Positions 43,009 through 52,973 are shown, counted from the first letter of the stretch. The stretch: DNA of 64,000 bases from CALAGB01 sp963789565 (GCA_963789565.1 CAWBKX010000002.1:186001-250000); one strand, 5' to 3'. The notes: generated by a model not told the origin, from the letters alone. Made by a program: numbers and translations.

Positions 43009-44166
43009 ATGAACGCACAGCCAATCGAGGGGGGCCGCGCGAGCTGCCCATTTGCCGACTCGCGACCGGAAGGCTGTATTTGCATCGCGCTTCGAGAGCC
43101 CAAACGGGTGTCGATCGACTATCAGGCGCGCTTCTGCCTCACGGATCGCCATGTCCAGTGTCGTCGCTTTCAGCGCGCCGTCCCCGAGATTCCAGAGGGG
43201 GGAGCGGCTGCCGGATTCTCGTGGGGATTTGAGCCGCGCACGTTATTGATCGCCGGAGCGGTCGCGGCGGTCGTGTTGATCGCGGCCGCGGCCTTTACGT
43301 TTCAGGGCACCTGGGCTGGGTGGTTCAACGATCACTCGGTGAAAGTACAAACTGGTCAGACCACGGGCTCGAACACCACGCCGACGCCGATCGTCCTCGG
43401 TATAGCCGTGGCCTCTCCAACCGCCGCAGCACCGACGCCGGAGCCGACCACGATCCCGGTTCTTTCCTCCACACCCACGGCAACAGTCGTTGTCGAAGCC
43501 ACTCAGACGACTACCGTCACGCCGACTTCAGCAGCGACTGCAACACCGATACCGAGTCCAACGCCGGCGCCGGTAACGCCGACACCGGAGCCGAGTCAGA
43601 CACCGACACCTACGTCTGAGCCGTCACCAACTCCACAGGTTGCGCAGGCGCCAACGACTCACGTCGTGGCTGCGGGTGAAACGTTGAGCTCGATCGGCGC
43701 GACCTACAACGTATCGCCACATCTCATCGCATTGGCCAACAACTTGAGTGATGCTGATGTCATCGCCGCCGGAACCACGCTCTACATTCCGGATGCCAGC
43801 GGACGAATGCCGGGCGGTGCCCCGGAACTGGGCGTTCACGTCGTTCAGGCGGGTGAGTCGTTGTCGTCGATCGCTTCGAGCTTCGGCGTCACCACACAGA
43901 ATCTCATGTATGCCAATGGGATTTCGGACGCCAACTACATTCAAGTGGGGCAAGTCCTCGTCATTCCACGCGGAGATGTCGCGCCTCCAGCACCGCCCGC
44001 GCCCACTCCGGCGCCCGTGACGACCTACACGGTTCAGGCGCACGACACGCTCTATTCGATCGCCAAGCGCTATGGCGTGACCATCGAGGCCATCATGGCC
44101 GCCAACGGGTTGACGGACCGAACCTATATCGCGACCGGGCAGGTCCTCGTCATTCCCAATCAGTGA
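43009..44166 (+). CDS. LysM-domain cell-wall protein with Cys-rich N-terminus
   Basis: A 385-residue protein with a compact N-terminal cysteine segment (C13, C23, C25, C43, C51), one transmembrane helix at about 77-98, and a Pro/Thr/Ser-rich stalk at about 115-212. Three LysM repeats follow, starting near 217, 275 and 338. LysM binds peptidoglycan or other N-acetylglucosamine polymers. The cysteine segment would be cytosolic and may hold a metal. The ATG at 43009 has GGAGGTG about 10 bases upstream. It ends before a strong terminator. Confidence 0.87.
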   Translation: MNAQPIEGGRASCPFADSRPEGCICIALREPKRVSIDYQARFCLTDRHVQCRRFQRAVPEIPEGGAAAGFSWGFEPRTLLIAGAVAAVVLIAAAAFTFQGTWAGWFNDHSVKVQTGQTTGSNTTPTPIVLGIAVASPTAAAPTPEPTTIPVLSSTPTATVVVEATQTTTVTPTSAATATPIPSPTPAPVTPTPEPSQTPTPTSEPSPTPQVAQAPTTHVVAAGETLSSIGATYNVSPHLIALANNLSDADVIAAGTTLYIPDASGRMPGGAPELGVHVVQAGESLSSIASSFGVTTQNLMYANGISDANYIQVGQVLVIPRGDVAPPAPPAPTPAPVTTYTVQAHDTLYSIAKRYGVTIEAIMAANGLTDRTYIATGQVLVIPNQ

Positions 44167-44193
44167 GCTTCGCACGTGAGGTGGAGAAGTAGA

Positions 44194-44230
44194 GCAGACG
44201 GTGGCCATCTGGCCACCGTCTGTGCGTTTT
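44194..44230 (+). terminator. Terminator after the LysM gene
   Basis: A 13-bp perfect stem, CAGACGGTGGCCA/TGGCCACCGTCTG (44195-44207, 44210-44222), is followed by TGCGTTTT. It ends the rightmost plus-strand gene of the polysaccharide region, with the DJ-1 gene converging from the other side. Confidence 0.85.
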
Positions 44231-44243
44231 CGCGATCACGCGG

Positions 44244-44780
44244 TTAGGCGTTGGCCGTGACTTGCGCCAGGCGACGTGCAACCGCTTCGTCGAATTGGGG
44301 CAGGTCCCCAGGCACGCGTGACGTGATCAGGTTCCCGTCCTCAACCAGCGCCTCATCCACGTAGTTCGCACCGGCGTTCTTGACGTCGTCGCGGATCGTC
44401 TTCACGCAGGTGATCGTCTTGCCTTTGAGTGTATCAGCCGAAATGAGAAGCTGCGGCCCGTGACAGATGGCTGCCACCGGCTTGCCTGACGCCACGAATT
44501 CGCGCGCGAAGCGGACTGGCGCATCGTGCACGCGTAGTTGTTCAGGAGAGCCGCCACCAGGAATGACCATGGCATCGAAATCTGCGACGGACACCTGCTC
44601 GATGGTTGTGTCAGCCGAGAGGCTCGCACCCTTCTTACCGGTGATTTCGCCTTTCTCGAGACCAATTATCGTCACCGTTGCACCGAGATTCTCGAGGTAC
44701 TCCTTCGGGTCAGTGGCTTCGACGTCCTCAAAATTGCGAGCGAGCACCATCGCGACGCGTTTACCGCTAAGCTGTGCCAT
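44244..44780 (-). CDS. DJ-1/PfpI family protein
   Basis: A 178-residue class I glutamine amidotransferase-like protein. The nucleophile is C106 in AICHGPQ, with E18 in the usual supporting position. Members act as protein/nucleotide deglycases, chaperones or proteases, and the activity here cannot be assigned. The length and start fit the PfpI subgroup. It is a single-gene unit. Confidence 0.9.
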   Translation of the reverse strand: MAQLSGKRVAMVLARNFEDVEATDPKEYLENLGATVTIIGLEKGEITGKKGASLSADTTIEQVSVADFDAMVIPGGGSPEQLRVHDAPVRFAREFVASGKPVAAICHGPQLLISADTLKGKTITCVKTIRDDVKNAGANYVDEALVEDGNLITSRVPGDLPQFDEAVARRLAQVTANA

Positions 44781-44891
44781 TGTTCCCTCCCATGGTGACT
44801 ACGTTCAATCGGTCCGTGATTCGTTCAAATAATTCGTTTTCAGAATACCAGATGGGCATCCGGTTATTGTGTCGCCGATGTTGTGCCACGC

Positions 44892-47147
44892 TTAGCGATA
44901 GAGACGCAGATAGTTGAGGTAATTGGCGAAGACTATCTTGACGTAATCATGCGTTTCGGGGAACGGGATGCGCTCCACGAAGAGGTCAGGGTCACCAACC
45001 TGGCCATTCGTCAGCCAGTTTGCGACGTTTCCATCTCCGGCGTTGTAGCCAGCGAGAGCCGGCAAGATTTGTCCGTCGTAGGTTGTGAGCCGGTCGGACA
45101 GAAAAACCATTCCAAACTGTACGGCAGTGGCGGGCCGATACAGTTCGTCTGCGCTCCAATCAGAGACATTCAACGACTTTGCCATGCCGGCAGCGGTATC
45201 GGGGAGGACTTGGGCGAGTCCACGGGCGTCGGCGGATGACGTCACCGTCGGATCATAACCGCTTTCCTGACGTATCAGTGCGAGAAAGAGGAAGGGGTCG
45301 ATAGTGCGGATGTTGGCCTGACCCTGAACCAGCTCGGGGTAGGCAATGGGATAGGCGAGCCGTTGCAGCAGTAGTGGCAAATGAGTGCCCGCGTTGTCGG
45401 CGACGATCTGCAGCTTGATTCCGACGCGGTAGGCAGCGTTGTACTGACCACTTTCGTCGAGCAGTTCCCCCAGCGCGGCGAGCGACGCGGGATCGCGGTT
45501 CAACTTGTCAGCCAGCGCACTCATTTCCCAGTCGCCTTGCGTTTCCAGCCCGAGTTCGTACAGTGCAGACATGCGTTGGTAGTCGCGGTTCTGTTGTATG
45601 GCAGAGCGCGCCGCTGCTTCAGTCGTCCCGTTCAGTTCGAACCAGCTCGAGATTTCCGCAATTGCGGACGTGCTTGCTGCGGCTGACAAGCTCGTAGTTG
45701 GATGTTGGTTGGTCGTTGGCTCCTCGCCGGACAACATCTGTGCGGCTCGCAACCCGTAGTATCCATACGGGTCGGCTTGCTGAGCGTCGTCCCAGGCCTG
45801 CGTCGCCTTATTCAAATTGCCGAGCTTCTCGTAGGCTTTTCCCGCCCAGAAGCTCGCCTGCGCTCGAGATTCCGCTCCGCCGTGAATTGGCCCCAACGCA
45901 GTGACGACTCCTTGGTATTCTCCCTGTTCGAAGAGGATGATCCCCAACCGCAGTCGTCCATTGACCGCCTCGACCGACGACGGTGCAACCTGTACGAGCG
46001 ACTCGTATGCTGCTCGCGCCTGGTCAAGCGCCCCGTTCTCTTCGTAGATTCTTCCCGACGTGTAGAGGCCCTCGGGCGTATACGAAGAGTTGGGATATCG
46101 CTGGGTCATCTCCTTGAGCTCTACCGCCGCGGTCCAGCTGTCGCCAGCATAGAGTCTGCTCATCGCGCGATAGTACCAAGCCATTGCGTCGTTGGAGTCG
46201 CCTGCACGGGCACCGTTCAAGGTTTGCATTGCGAGCTGATAGTTGCCCTCGTCATACTGGATCAGGCCGAGATCTGTCGGTCCGATCGGGTCGTCGATCG
46301 AGAGCTTCGCCAGATCGCTGACGGCGTTGGACGCGTAGCCTGAGTCCGGAAACTGACTGACGACCGTGCGCAATCCGATGAGCGCATTATCCCGTTGTCC
46401 AAGCTTCAATTGGGCGCTGGACCGTTCGTATATGAGCTCCGCTCGATACGATGGAATGGTTGCAAGCGCCAGCAGCCGGTTCGTCGCGTCCAGATATGCG
46501 GGCCAGTCGCCACCTGACTTCTGTATCGTTCGCATCAACTCGAGCGCGTCGACCCTGGTTCGATCGGCCACTTCGCTGGACGCAACTACAGACGCGAGCT
46601 TGAGCGCCTCAGCCGATTTCCCGCGTTGCTGCTGATATTTGGCGATCAAAAGGTTGGTGTATGCACTCAGTTCGGGATGCCTGATGCCATACGCCTGTAT
46701 ATCGTCGACGGCCTTGTTGAACTTCCCTTCGCTCGCCTCCACTTGTCCAAGCTGGAACTGCGCTTCGTCCGCCTCCGCGGACTTCGGATAGCGCGATCGA
46801 AGCTCCGTGATCGCCTCATTGGCTGAAGTATTGTCTCCCAGCGCAACGTAGTCTTTGGCACTTTCGAGCAGCGCGGCACCAACAGTCGCGCCATTCTTGG
46901 AGGCGATAACGGCTTCCAACGAACTGACGGCGTCCTCGTAGCGTCCTTGCTGACGCTGCTTACGCGCGGTAACGATCAGCTGATTCTGTCGATCGACAGA
47001 AACCGGCGTGGCGCTGCCAGTGAGCGACCGCTGCGGTTTACGATGTTCGCCGATGCCGAAGTGATGTGTCTTCAATCCGATGATGGCGATCACCGACACG
47101 ACCACGATGATCAGTACATGCACCAATGGATTGCGTCGGAATCGCAT
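44892..47147 (-). CDS. Lytic transglycosylase with TPR repeats
   Basis: A 751-residue envelope protein. An N-terminal membrane anchor lies at about residues 8-26, then about 500 residues of TPR-like helical repeats. A C-terminal SLT domain follows (about 600-745) with the catalytic Glu in ALIRQESGYDP and the later blocks ARGLAQVLPDTA and ALAGYNAGDGNV. It cleaves peptidoglycan glycan strands. The plan resembles Slt70 with a membrane anchor. It is divergent from the C1 peptidase gene. Confidence 0.92.
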   Translation of the reverse strand: MRFRRNPLVHVLIIVVVSVIAIIGLKTHHFGIGEHRKPQRSLTGSATPVSVDRQNQLIVTARKQRQQGRYEDAVSSLEAVIASKNGATVGAALLESAKDYVALGDNTSANEAITELRSRYPKSAEADEAQFQLGQVEASEGKFNKAVDDIQAYGIRHPELSAYTNLLIAKYQQQRGKSAEALKLASVVASSEVADRTRVDALELMRTIQKSGGDWPAYLDATNRLLALATIPSYRAELIYERSSAQLKLGQRDNALIGLRTVVSQFPDSGYASNAVSDLAKLSIDDPIGPTDLGLIQYDEGNYQLAMQTLNGARAGDSNDAMAWYYRAMSRLYAGDSWTAAVELKEMTQRYPNSSYTPEGLYTSGRIYEENGALDQARAAYESLVQVAPSSVEAVNGRLRLGIILFEQGEYQGVVTALGPIHGGAESRAQASFWAGKAYEKLGNLNKATQAWDDAQQADPYGYYGLRAAQMLSGEEPTTNQHPTTSLSAAASTSAIAEISSWFELNGTTEAAARSAIQQNRDYQRMSALYELGLETQGDWEMSALADKLNRDPASLAALGELLDESGQYNAAYRVGIKLQIVADNAGTHLPLLLQRLAYPIAYPELVQGQANIRTIDPFLFLALIRQESGYDPTVTSSADARGLAQVLPDTAAGMAKSLNVSDWSADELYRPATAVQFGMVFLSDRLTTYDGQILPALAGYNAGDGNVANWLTNGQVGDPDLFVERIPFPETHDYVKIVFANYLNYLRLYR

Positions 47148-47343
47148 GCGAACACTTCCAACCCGACTCCGGGATGGTTCCCCACAGGGCCAACCAGGCG
47201 AAGTCTAAACCTAACAAACGACGAAGCGTTACGGCAATTCGCCGGTTGAGCGTTCGACAGCGAATCGGTGAGTCCTGGTGCGTGGTTCTGCGCTCTGGTG
47301 TAGTATCGAGGAAGTGTGCTGCCATCAGAGATAGGAGATCACG

Positions 47344-48723
47344 ATGAATGCTTCGCGCGTTCTTTCCGCGGATCCAGGGGCCGCTGTCGAATCCGGAGTA
47401 CTGACTCCAGATCTGTTGCGCGGCTATCGACAGGACTTTGAGTCTCGCGCCGCGAACAAGCTGGCTCAGAACGCGGTCACGCAGGTCAGCATCGAGCAAA
47501 TCGCGCTCGACCACGAGATCGCCACTGGCATTACACCCAGCTTTTCGCACCTGCTGGATGATTGGGCCGTCACGAATCAGAAGCGCTCGGGTCGCTGTTG
47601 GATGTTCGCAGGGCTGAACCTCTTCAGAGTCGGCGCGATGAAAGCCATGAACTTGAAGGATTTCGAGTTCAGTCAGAACTACACGTTGTTCTGGGACAAA
47701 GTCGAGCGGGCCAACTACTTTCTCGAAGCGATCATCGAAACCATCGACCGGAATTCAGACGATCGAACCGTGGCCACGTTGCTCGATCGGCCCATCGACG
47801 ACGGTGGGCAGTGGAATATGTTCGTCAACGTCATCAAGAAGCACGGCGTTGTGCCCAAGTCAGTGATGCCGGAGACCGAGAGTTCTTCCAGCACGATGCA
47901 GATGAACAAGATTCTCAAGACTCAACTGCGTCAAGGCGCCAGGTCATTGCGCGAGCTGCACGAAGCCGGCGCATCGACGTCTGACGTGCGAGCTCGCAAG
48001 GAACAGATCCTCGAGGACGTTTACCGCATCGCCTGCATCCACCTTGGCACGCCGCCGGAACGGTTTGATTGGCAGTGGACCGACAAGGATCGCGTCTTCC
48101 ATCGTGACGGCGAGATGACCCCACAGCAATTTGCCGAGAAGTACATCACGCTGCCGATCGACGAATACGTCTGCCTGGTCCACGATCCACGACCCACCAG
48201 CCCAATCGGCCGCACCTTCACGGTTGACTATCTCGGTAACGTCGTGGGCGGCGCGATCGTGAAGTATCTCAATATCGACGTCGAGTTGATGAAGTCGATC
48301 GCGCGCGATGCGATCGTCGGCGGCGAGCCGGTCTGGTTTGGCTGCGACGTTGGCAAGATGATGCGCCGTGACCTTGGCATCTGGGACAAGGACCTGTTCG
48401 ACTATTCCGGGCTCTATGGCGCCGAGTTCGATCTCGACAAGTCCGACCGGCTCACGTACCACGAGACACTCATGACGCACGCCATGCTCTTCACTGGCGT
48501 CGACGTCGTCGATGGACATGCCCGTCGCTGGCGCGTCGAGAACAGCTGGGGCGACGAGAACGGCGTTCGCGGGTATTACACAATGAACGACTCCTGGTTC
48601 GGCGAATTCACGTTTGAGATCGCAGCACGCAAGAGCGCGTTGCCGGTGGAGCTGCTGCAGGCACTCGATTCTGAACCGATCGTGCTGCCGGCGTGGGATC
48701 CAATGGGGGCCCTGGCTCACTAG
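47344..48723 (+). CDS. C1B cysteine peptidase (bleomycin hydrolase/PepC family)
   Basis: An intracellular aminopeptidase of 459 residues. The triad is C85 in SGRCWMFAG, H379 in LMTHAMLFTG and N400 in VENSWGDENG, and the glutamine preceding the cysteine is in TNQKRSGRC. Bleomycin hydrolase-type enzymes form hexameric rings with the active sites inside. GATAGGAGATC precedes the ATG. It is followed by a terminator. Confidence 0.94.
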   Translation: MNASRVLSADPGAAVESGVLTPDLLRGYRQDFESRAANKLAQNAVTQVSIEQIALDHEIATGITPSFSHLLDDWAVTNQKRSGRCWMFAGLNLFRVGAMKAMNLKDFEFSQNYTLFWDKVERANYFLEAIIETIDRNSDDRTVATLLDRPIDDGGQWNMFVNVIKKHGVVPKSVMPETESSSSTMQMNKILKTQLRQGARSLRELHEAGASTSDVRARKEQILEDVYRIACIHLGTPPERFDWQWTDKDRVFHRDGEMTPQQFAEKYITLPIDEYVCLVHDPRPTSPIGRTFTVDYLGNVVGGAIVKYLNIDVELMKSIARDAIVGGEPVWFGCDVGKMMRRDLGIWDKDLFDYSGLYGAEFDLDKSDRLTYHETLMTHAMLFTGVDVVDGHARRWRVENSWGDENGVRGYYTMNDSWFGEFTFEIAARKSALPVELLQALDSEPIVLPAWDPMGALAH

Positions 48724-48757
48724 TCTGAGCCTCAGCAGATTCGCGATAGGAATGATT

Positions 48758-48795
48758 ACGAAGCCCCACGGAATGCGCCGCGGGGCTTCGCGTTT
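48758..48795 (+). terminator. Terminator after the C1 peptidase gene
   Basis: GAAGCCCC at 48760-48767 pairs with GGGGCTTC at 48782-48789, with inner CGG/CCG pairing in the loop. A moderate T-tract (GCGTTTG) follows on the plus strand. Confidence 0.7.
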
Positions 48796-48873
48796 GTCTC
48801 CGAAGTCGCTACGGTCGGCACAAACAGAACGATTTCACGCCGTGATTATTCGGTCTTTTCGTTCAAATTCAGG

Positions 48874-50394
48874 TCAAGAATCGGTCAGCATGAGGTTTGC
48901 CACGCGTTCCGCGACAGCCACGGTCGGCGCGTGCAAGTTGCAGCGCGGACCAGCGGGGAAGATAGAAGCGTCGACCACGCGCAGGTGTCTCGTTCCGCGA
49001 ACGCGAGCGTGTTCATCGACTACCGCCATACGATCGGAATCGGGTCCCATTCGGCAGCTGCTTGACGGATGAAATGTGGTGCCAACGTCTCGTTTGATGA
49101 CCTCTTGTATTGCCGTGCGTGAATCCGCGGTCGAATCGTCTTGCGCCGGACCTTCGATCAAGTCCGCAAGAGGCCGGGTTCGCACGAGCCGGTCGAGCAG
49201 CTCGACTCCATCCGTGAGAGCTTCCAGATCGATCGGATCGCTGAAGTATCGATGGTCGATGTCGAGCTCCGCATTCGGATCCACCGACGTCAGACGCACT
49301 CTGCCACGGGATCGAGATCGTTGCAGACTCACACCAAAACCGAGCAACCACCGACCATGCTCGTCTCGCTGCTCACGAGGATAAAGATGCAGGTCAATTT
49401 CTTCGTCCACCTGACGACTGCGCGCCTTGATCATCGTCTGAATGAAGCTCGGATGGTCGGGATGTCCCGATTGGCCGATGATGAAGCTGGTGCGGCCGCT
49501 CGTGTATGGCGCGAGATAGGGGTGGTCCATGAGACTTTCTCCGACACCCGGGAGGTCGATCGCAACAGGGATGTTCATTTCCCGCAAATGGGTAGCCTGG
49601 CCGATACCTGTGCGCAGCAAAATCGCCGGGGATCCATATGCGCCAGAGCAGAGGATCACTTCCGCGGAATTGATCTCCTCACCGTCGCTCGTGACGATCC
49701 CTACCGCAGCGCGCTCATTCAACATGACACGATCGACGAGCGTTGCCGGGAGTATGTGGAGGTTTCCCCTTGTGCGTGCTTGGGCCAGGTAGGTGAGCGC
49801 GCCGTTCAGGCGAAGGCCGTCTCGGACGTTCTTGGGCGTCGGACCACAGGACGGAAACTGGATCTCGGATCCGTTCAAGTCGTCCACGCGAGCGATCCCT
49901 AGCTCATCAGCCGACTCGAGTATGGCCACGTCGATGCGCGAGAGCCGTTCTGGTGGAGTTCTCCAGACATCAACGAGATGATCTCCTCGAGAGACTGGAT
50001 CATGCAGCGAATCGCTTTCGGCGCCGGCGAAGAGTGGCTGGAGTGTATTGAAGTCCCACCCGCGATTGCCGAGCGCTGCCCATCCGTCGTAGTCGGCCCT
50101 CGATCCGTGCAGCCAGATGCATGAGTTGACCGCGGAACAACCGCCAAACACCTTGCCGCGCGGAAGCGACAGCCGTCGCCCGTGGGGGTCCTCTCGATGA
50201 GAGATATTCCAGGAGTGAGACCCGAGGGCCGGTCCAGAAGTGTCGAGAAGCTCAGGCGGCCAATTGGCGGGATCGGAGCCGTAGTCTGGCCCCGCATCGA
50301 TCAAGAGCACGTGGCGACTCGGTTCCTCAGAGAGGCGCGACGCCAGCACGCAACCCGCGGGACCGGCTCCAACAATCACATAGTCATATCGCAT
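48874..50394 (-). CDS. GMC family FAD-dependent oxidoreductase
   Basis: About 506 residues, with YDYVIVGAGPAGCVLASRL for FAD at the N-terminus, GGCSAVNSCIWLHG as GMC signature 1, SGAYGSPAILLRTGIG as signature 2 and the active-site histidine region FHPSSSCRMG near the end. Relatives include choline and alcohol dehydrogenases. Start 50394 puts the FAD motif at the N-terminus; a further 17 codons upstream are not family-like. The substrate is not evident from the neighbours. Confidence 0.92.
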   Translation of the reverse strand: MRYDYVIVGAGPAGCVLASRLSEEPSRHVLLIDAGPDYGSDPANWPPELLDTSGPALGSHSWNISHREDPHGRRLSLPRGKVFGGCSAVNSCIWLHGSRADYDGWAALGNRGWDFNTLQPLFAGAESDSLHDPVSRGDHLVDVWRTPPERLSRIDVAILESADELGIARVDDLNGSEIQFPSCGPTPKNVRDGLRLNGALTYLAQARTRGNLHILPATLVDRVMLNERAAVGIVTSDGEEINSAEVILCSGAYGSPAILLRTGIGQATHLREMNIPVAIDLPGVGESLMDHPYLAPYTSGRTSFIIGQSGHPDHPSFIQTMIKARSRQVDEEIDLHLYPREQRDEHGRWLLGFGVSLQRSRSRGRVRLTSVDPNAELDIDHRYFSDPIDLEALTDGVELLDRLVRTRPLADLIEGPAQDDSTADSRTAIQEVIKRDVGTTFHPSSSCRMGPDSDRMAVVDEHARVRGTRHLRVVDASIFPAGPRCNLHAPTVAVAERVANLMLTDS

Positions 50395-50629
50395 CGTGTG
50401 TCCCAACGCTTCGAAGGCGAATCTTTGCTGCACATGAGAGAACAAATCCGATCATACCCGCACGGTGACGCTCCCGACATCCCACTTCCGCGACTTCTGA
50501 GAGCAATCGGTAAGTGCTTTCGTGCTGCGACGCTTGACAGCTTCGTCCGGAATCGGTATTGCGTCATCATATCGGCGCGTCGACGGCTTTGCTCACTGAG
50601 GAATGCGAGCACTCGTGAGGCTGTACGGC

Positions 50630-50851
50630 GTGGCGCCGGCATACGTCATGGTGAGAACTGAGGTTGGTACGGCCGAGAAAGTTCAGGACGAACTGCTCCA
50701 CGCGGCCGGTGTCGAATCGGGCGATAACGTGAGCGGCAACTACGATTTGGTGGACGTGGTTGAAGGTCCGTCCAACGAGGACATCGGGCGGGTAGTGATG
50801 CGCGACATCCAGGGGATATCAAGGGCGGAACAACCGGGACGTACGTGGTGA
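50630..50851 (+). CDS. Lrp/AsnC-type ligand-binding (RAM) domain protein
   Basis: A 73-residue stand-alone RAM domain without a DNA-binding part. The pattern YVMVRTEVGTAEKVQDELL, then VSGNYDLVDVVEG, is that of SnatA/Lrp C-terminal domains. Such small proteins may sense amino acids or modulate full Lrp regulators. The GTG at 50630 has GAGG 9 bases upstream; the ATG at 50603 and the ATG at 50648 are alternatives. The function is inferred only. Confidence 0.72.
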   Translation: MAPAYVMVRTEVGTAEKVQDELLHAAGVESGDNVSGNYDLVDVVEGPSNEDIGRVVMRDIQGISRAEQPGRTW

Positions 50852-50973
50852 CTAAATAGAGCGTTCTCGGTCGCCGTTGTGTTTGTTTCCGTGACGCGGG
50901 CACGCTCCACCCCATGTGACCAGAAGGGTTGTAGCGAAATTGCTGGTTCGACCGCATCGAGGAGTATGAGATT

Positions 50974-52017
50974 GTGAAACCGCAGTCCGATGTGATCATC
51001 GCGGGCGCGGGATACGCCGGTTTAGCCGCAGCGATTCAACTCGGCGCTCGCGCGTTGGTGATCGATCAGCACGACATTGGCGCGCTGCAGCGCTCGGCGT
51101 GCGCCGTGCCCGTGGTTGTCGTCGACCGGTTCGGAGCAGGCGACGCTGTAATTCAGCGCTATAACGCGGCCTATTTCCATGACTCGCGTGGCGTGCTGTG
51201 TTTCGATCTCAAATCTCCATATTGCATCATCGACCATCACATCTTTTGTCGACTCCTATGGGAGCAATCGGACGCGCGGTTTGTCAAAGGGCGAATTCGA
51301 TCGATGGCCGGATCCTCGGTCCTGACCCTGAACGACGAATTCCGCGCGTCGCTCTTCATCGATGCCACCGGGTGGCCCAGCGTTTTGAGCACTTCCGGAC
51401 GTTCTGCGATCGATCGTAAGGCACGCTTGACCGTGGCCATCGAGGCGGATGTGCCCGGATCCGGTGAAGGGCTTCACATCCACTACGTGCCCGAGATCGT
51501 GCACAAAGGCTATGGGTGGGTCTTCCCAGCGGGTGATGAACTACGAGTCGGTGTGGGTTCGTATGACCGAAGCCTCGACCTAAAGCAGTCGCTCCAGGGA
51601 TTTCTGGGCTATTTGGGTTTGGAGGGTCGTCCCGCACGTGGCGGGATGATTCCGTGGTTCAACGGAGAACCAGTGGTGGGAAATGTCTTTGCGGCAGGAG
51701 ACTCGGCTGGACACTGCCTGCCGTTGACAGCCGAGGGAATTCGCATGGCACTGGGCTTCGGAGACTCTGCTGGACGGATTATGAAATCGGTGGTCGAGCG
51801 TGAAATGACGCTCGAGATGGCCGTCGCGGAATATCGGGCCGTCTCCAACCTGCATCGGAGATCGTTCAACGCAATGCGCTTCTCTCAGCATCTGGTGGGT
51901 CCGACGCCCGAATTTGGGATCCACCTCGTGGCGCGAGCGCTGAAATATCGTCGACTCACACCATTTTTCTTACACACCTACCTCACGCTGGGCGCCGCTC
52001 CAGGTCGAGCGGCCTGA
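50974..52017 (+). CDS. Geranylgeranyl reductase-family FAD oxidoreductase
   Basis: A 347-residue flavoprotein. DVIIAGAGYAGLAAAIQLG is the FAD dinucleotide fold, FIDATGWPSVL the middle block and VFAAGDSAGHCLPLTAEGIRMAL the second FAD motif with the family's PLTAEG. These enzymes reduce prenyl chains of lipids or quinones or oxidise other lipids. The GTG start has GAGGAG upstream. No isoprenoid genes are adjacent, so the substrate is open. Confidence 0.85.
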   Translation: MKPQSDVIIAGAGYAGLAAAIQLGARALVIDQHDIGALQRSACAVPVVVVDRFGAGDAVIQRYNAAYFHDSRGVLCFDLKSPYCIIDHHIFCRLLWEQSDARFVKGRIRSMAGSSVLTLNDEFRASLFIDATGWPSVLSTSGRSAIDRKARLTVAIEADVPGSGEGLHIHYVPEIVHKGYGWVFPAGDELRVGVGSYDRSLDLKQSLQGFLGYLGLEGRPARGGMIPWFNGEPVVGNVFAAGDSAGHCLPLTAEGIRMALGFGDSAGRIMKSVVEREMTLEMAVAEYRAVSNLHRRSFNAMRFSQHLVGPTPEFGIHLVARALKYRRLTPFFLHTYLTLGAAPGRAA

Positions 52018-52209
52018 AGCATTTTTCATGGTCGTCGTCCAGGGGCCAGTACAAACAGAGGGACTGGCCGACCGACATCTGTTTTGCAGGCCGATCCAAC
52101 GCGCAAATTCGTTCGAGCGGGATCCGCGCAGCAATGTCGCACGGCGCACGCATTCATCGAATAATAAATGACCGCCGTTTGCTCGAAATTTAATTGAGAT
52201 AGATTCTGG

Positions 52210-52482
52210 TTAGATTTTTTCTTGGGATCGAACCAGCACCACGAAAGCGCCGGTGACGTCACTCCCTCGCACGCTGGCGGAGCCCAGCACACGGCGACCG
52301 CTGGTGATTGCTGCCTCAATATCAGGGTCGGAAAGTTGGTCGACCTTCACGCCCCGACGTTGAAGCTCGATGCGAACGTTGGCAAGTTGGTCCGAGCGAC
52401 GACGTGACTTTGGCCGAAGCTTGGCTCTCAACCGCGACAAGAGGTTTTGTTGTTGTTGCTGCTGTTTCATGATGTTGATCAA
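52210..52482 (-). CDS. Small basic protein with a glutamine run (unknown)
   Basis: I do not recognise this 90-residue frame. Six glutamines follow MK near its N-terminus, then a highly basic stretch (LLSRLRAKLRPKSRRRSDQ), then a region that could fold as a helix-strand domain. A GGTGGGGG stretch lies upstream; both a TTG at 52482 and the ATG four codons later are possible. The gene is isolated in a gene-poor stretch. It may be real but could be a chance frame. Confidence 0.4.
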   Translation of the reverse strand: MINIMKQQQQQQNLLSRLRAKLRPKSRRRSDQLANVRIELQRRGVKVDQLSDPDIEAAITSGRRVLGSASVRGSDVTGAFVVLVRSQEKI

Positions 52483-52941
52483 CCCCCACCGAGAGCGACT
52501 GTTGCGTGATCGTGACCCACGTCAAACATGATGTGATTCGAAAATGATCTCACGGCCAGTCTGCGATACCCCGTCCTTGCTGACATCGTCAGCCGCAAGT
52601 AAAGCAGGCTAAAACGCAGGGACTCACGAGTCTCGACGCTGCATCGCAGGCACTGAATCACGACCGCTCGATGCCAGCCCCACTGGCATCCGGAAGCTCA
52701 TCCTCCCCAGGATGATCGTTGAGCGGCGCGAGTCGTTCCTTCCCAAGATCATCTTACTCGCGACGCTAGCCCTCCGCCAACGCCAAACGAGTTGATAGCT
52801 CTCGGCAATTGTGTTCGTCTGTACCAATGATCACTGAACGAGACGCGATTTGCGGCCAAAATCCGTCCTGCACGGCTTCCAGCCAACGACCTATAGTGCA
52901 AGACGAGTGCCGGGCCATCCGAACCGGGCGTACGAACGCGA
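52483..52941. other. Gene-free stretch between the small basic protein and the aldolase operon
   Basis: No family-like reading frame is present; the frames that cross it are shadows of the aldolase or lack SD sites. It ends at the terminator of the catabolic operon. A TTGACG on the minus strand (about 52529) has no good -10 partner. I see no RNA gene. Confidence 0.4.
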
Positions 52942-52973
52942 GCAAAGAAGCGCGGGAGGCGAACCTCCCGCGC
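52942..52973 (-). terminator. Terminator of the catabolic operon
   Basis: A 10-bp perfect stem, GCGCGGGAGG/CCTCCCGCGC (52950-52959, 52964-52973), closes on a 4-base loop (TTCG in the minus-strand RNA, the very stable UUCG tetraloop). A TTCTTTG tail follows on the minus strand. It lies 43 bases past the aldolase stop. Confidence 0.88.

Noticed and set aside
52018..52209. Possible small RNA gene in the gap after the flavoprotein
   Set aside because: AT-richer than its surroundings, but no stable stem, promoter or terminator found.
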